Source: Burkholderiales bacterium (GTDB lineage Bacteria; Pseudomonadota; Gammaproteobacteria; Burkholderiales; Burkholderiaceae_C). From it: a stretch of 64,000 bases of DNA. Of the stretch, positions 63,242 to 64,000 are shown one piece after another. The stretch spans positions 1 through 64,000 of the forward strand of contig JAFKGD010000010.1 in the NCBI GenBank assembly GCA_017307855.1. The letters run 5' to 3'. A program made the position numbers and the translations under genes. Position 1 is the stretch's first letter; every line of letters begins with the position of its first letter. The notes under the pieces are model-generated. The model searched no databases. It was not told where the DNA came from and saw only the letters and a program-made list of their open reading frames with translations.

Positions 63242-63527
63242 GGCGTTCGCGCTGCAGCCGTTCGCGCTCGCGGCGCACCATGTTCTCGCGCATGCTGCAG
63301 CCGGGGCCGAGGATGAACACGCCGATCCCGTGGAACGCCAGGCCCAGGCCCCAGCCGATGGCCGGGTACACGGACCAGCGGTGCCCGCCCGTCTTGGTGG
63401 CCAGCACGAACAGGAACAGGTTCACCAGCACGTACACGGTGGCGTGCGCGTACCAGCCGAGCTTGGCCGCGGCACGTCGACGCGCGAGGCGGTCGAGTTC
63501 TTCGTCGGAGATCGTGGTCGAGTTCAT
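63225..63527 (-). CDS. 2TM-domain protein upstream of the LytS-like sensor
   Basis: The 100-residue protein has two helices (about 24-42 and 52-74) around ATKTGGHRWSVYPAIGWGLGLAFHGIGVF, the pattern of 2TM-domain proteins found fused or next to LytTR systems. ATG 63527 gives the family start; the stop overlaps the sensor gene start by 17 bases, so they are cotranscribed. It may modulate the sensor. Confidence 0.78.
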   Translation of the reverse strand: MNSTTISDEELDRLARRRAAAKLGWYAHATVYVLVNLFLFVLATKTGGHRWSVYPAIGWGLGLAFHGIGVFILGPGCSMRENMVRRERERLQRERHGSGS

Positions 63528-63563
63528 GATTGTTGCAATTTTGACCGATTCGGATGACAGCAC

Positions 63564-64000
63564 TTACAGGGTAAGCGCGCCACCGAACCGGTCACCGCGC
63601 AGCGACAGTTGCCACAGCCGCAGCGACTTCGAAACGAACAAGCCGGTGAAGACGCCATACAGAGCCGCCACCGGCACGGAAAACCCCCACTGCATGGCCA
63701 GCGCTGGCTGCAATGCCAAGGCCACGCCCACCGCGTACTTGGTGCCGAAAATGCCCATCATCAAGGCCAGCGGCTGCCAGCTGCCCGGCAGCGTGAAGAC
63801 GCGCTGCCAGCTGTCATAGCGCGTACCGCGCGGCAGGGGTCGACGCACGGCCCAGCCGAAGACGACCAGCGCCGCGAGGGCCCAGGCCGTGAGCGCCAGC
63901 GCCGAGGCGCCGAAGCCCGTGATCGCGCCGTACACCGACAACCCGGCCAGGGCCAGGCCGGGGCCGAGCACGCGGGGCAGCGACGCGGTGCGGGTGGACA
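63564..64000 (-). CDS. DUF6622-like membrane protein, 5-prime end outside the window
   Basis: At least 145 residues remain, with helices at about 15-45, 70-92 and 98-115 and the segment LPRGTRYDSWQRVFTLPGSWQPLALMMGIFGTKYAVGVALA. This matches small membrane proteins of the DUF6622 type by memory. The frame is open to the window edge, so the start is not visible; a GTG at 63971 is a possible but less likely start. The function is unknown. Confidence 0.65.
   Translation of the reverse strand, partial: STRTASLPRVLGPGLALAGLSVYGAITGFGASALALTAWALAALVVFGWAVRRPLPRGTRYDSWQRVFTLPGSWQPLALMMGIFGTKYAVGVALALQPALAMQWGFSVPVAALYGVFTGLFVSKSLRLWQLSLRGDRFGGALTL

Overview
The window is high-GC chromosomal DNA from a betaproteobacterium of the order Burkholderiales, most likely Comamonadaceae. 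This rests on the housekeeping proteins, on gene neighbourhoods such as rpsT-murJ, hda-HAD-pcnB-folK and rpsP-rimM-trmD-rplS, and on a triple-hairpin intergenic repeat of a kind recalled from that family. No species can be named from the sequence alone.

Bases 1 to about 8,970 are an accessory island. It opens exactly at the left end of an IS66-family element (1-4018). This element has matching 25-bp ends and carries two extra genes: a CadR/PbrR-type MerR regulator and a cation exporter with two copied N-terminal metal-binding domains. Its transposase gene tnpC is broken by an internal stop. The element sits inside another gene, of which only the first 57 codons (HEPN-like) remain. Next come a two-gene unit (a nucleoid-associated NdpA/YejK protein and a membrane coiled-coil protein), an MqsRA toxin-antitoxin pair with a consensus operator, and a P4-type integrase that marks the right edge beside rpsT.

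From 9 to 29.7 kb the DNA is core genome: rpsT, murJ, a SirB1-like protein, hda, a HAD phosphatase, pcnB, folK, phosphate uptake (DUF47-pit), the rpsP-rimM-trmD-rplS translation operon, a Nudix hydrolase, a CobD-like protein, hisC, rsgA, phhB, an M48 peptidase, orn and a DEAD-box RNA helicase with a long structured leader. From 29.8 to 31.3 kb lie a DJ-1/PfpI protein, several small proteins and an orphan Imm17-like gene. Adjacent tRNA-Ala and tRNA-Lys genes, guaC, uvrD, a 2OG-Fe oxygenase and a universal stress protein follow.

From 36.9 to 54.5 kb there is mixed metabolism: an SDR, an exported intradiol dioxygenase, a pseudouridine synthase, two multihaem cytochromes c, a MocR regulator, an MFS exporter, gshA, a FUSC transporter, an XRE regulator, two esterases, a class V aminotransferase and a hybrid sensor kinase. 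From 54.5 to 56.5 kb is a run of small disordered or exported proteins and a GAF protein. Two of these units share the motif GTCCTACAG with the universal stress protein gene, which suggests a common stress promoter.

From 56.8 to 64 kb are truC, a small NERD plus GIY-YIG pair inserted between truC and glnS, glnS, an exported PPVYY-repeat protein, an AlgZ/AlgR-like LytS/LytTR two-component system and two small membrane proteins, the last cut by the window end. The best candidates for undescribed biology are the NdpA-membrane pair, the IS66 metal-resistance transposon, the NERD/GIY-YIG pair and the GTCCTACAG stress regulon.
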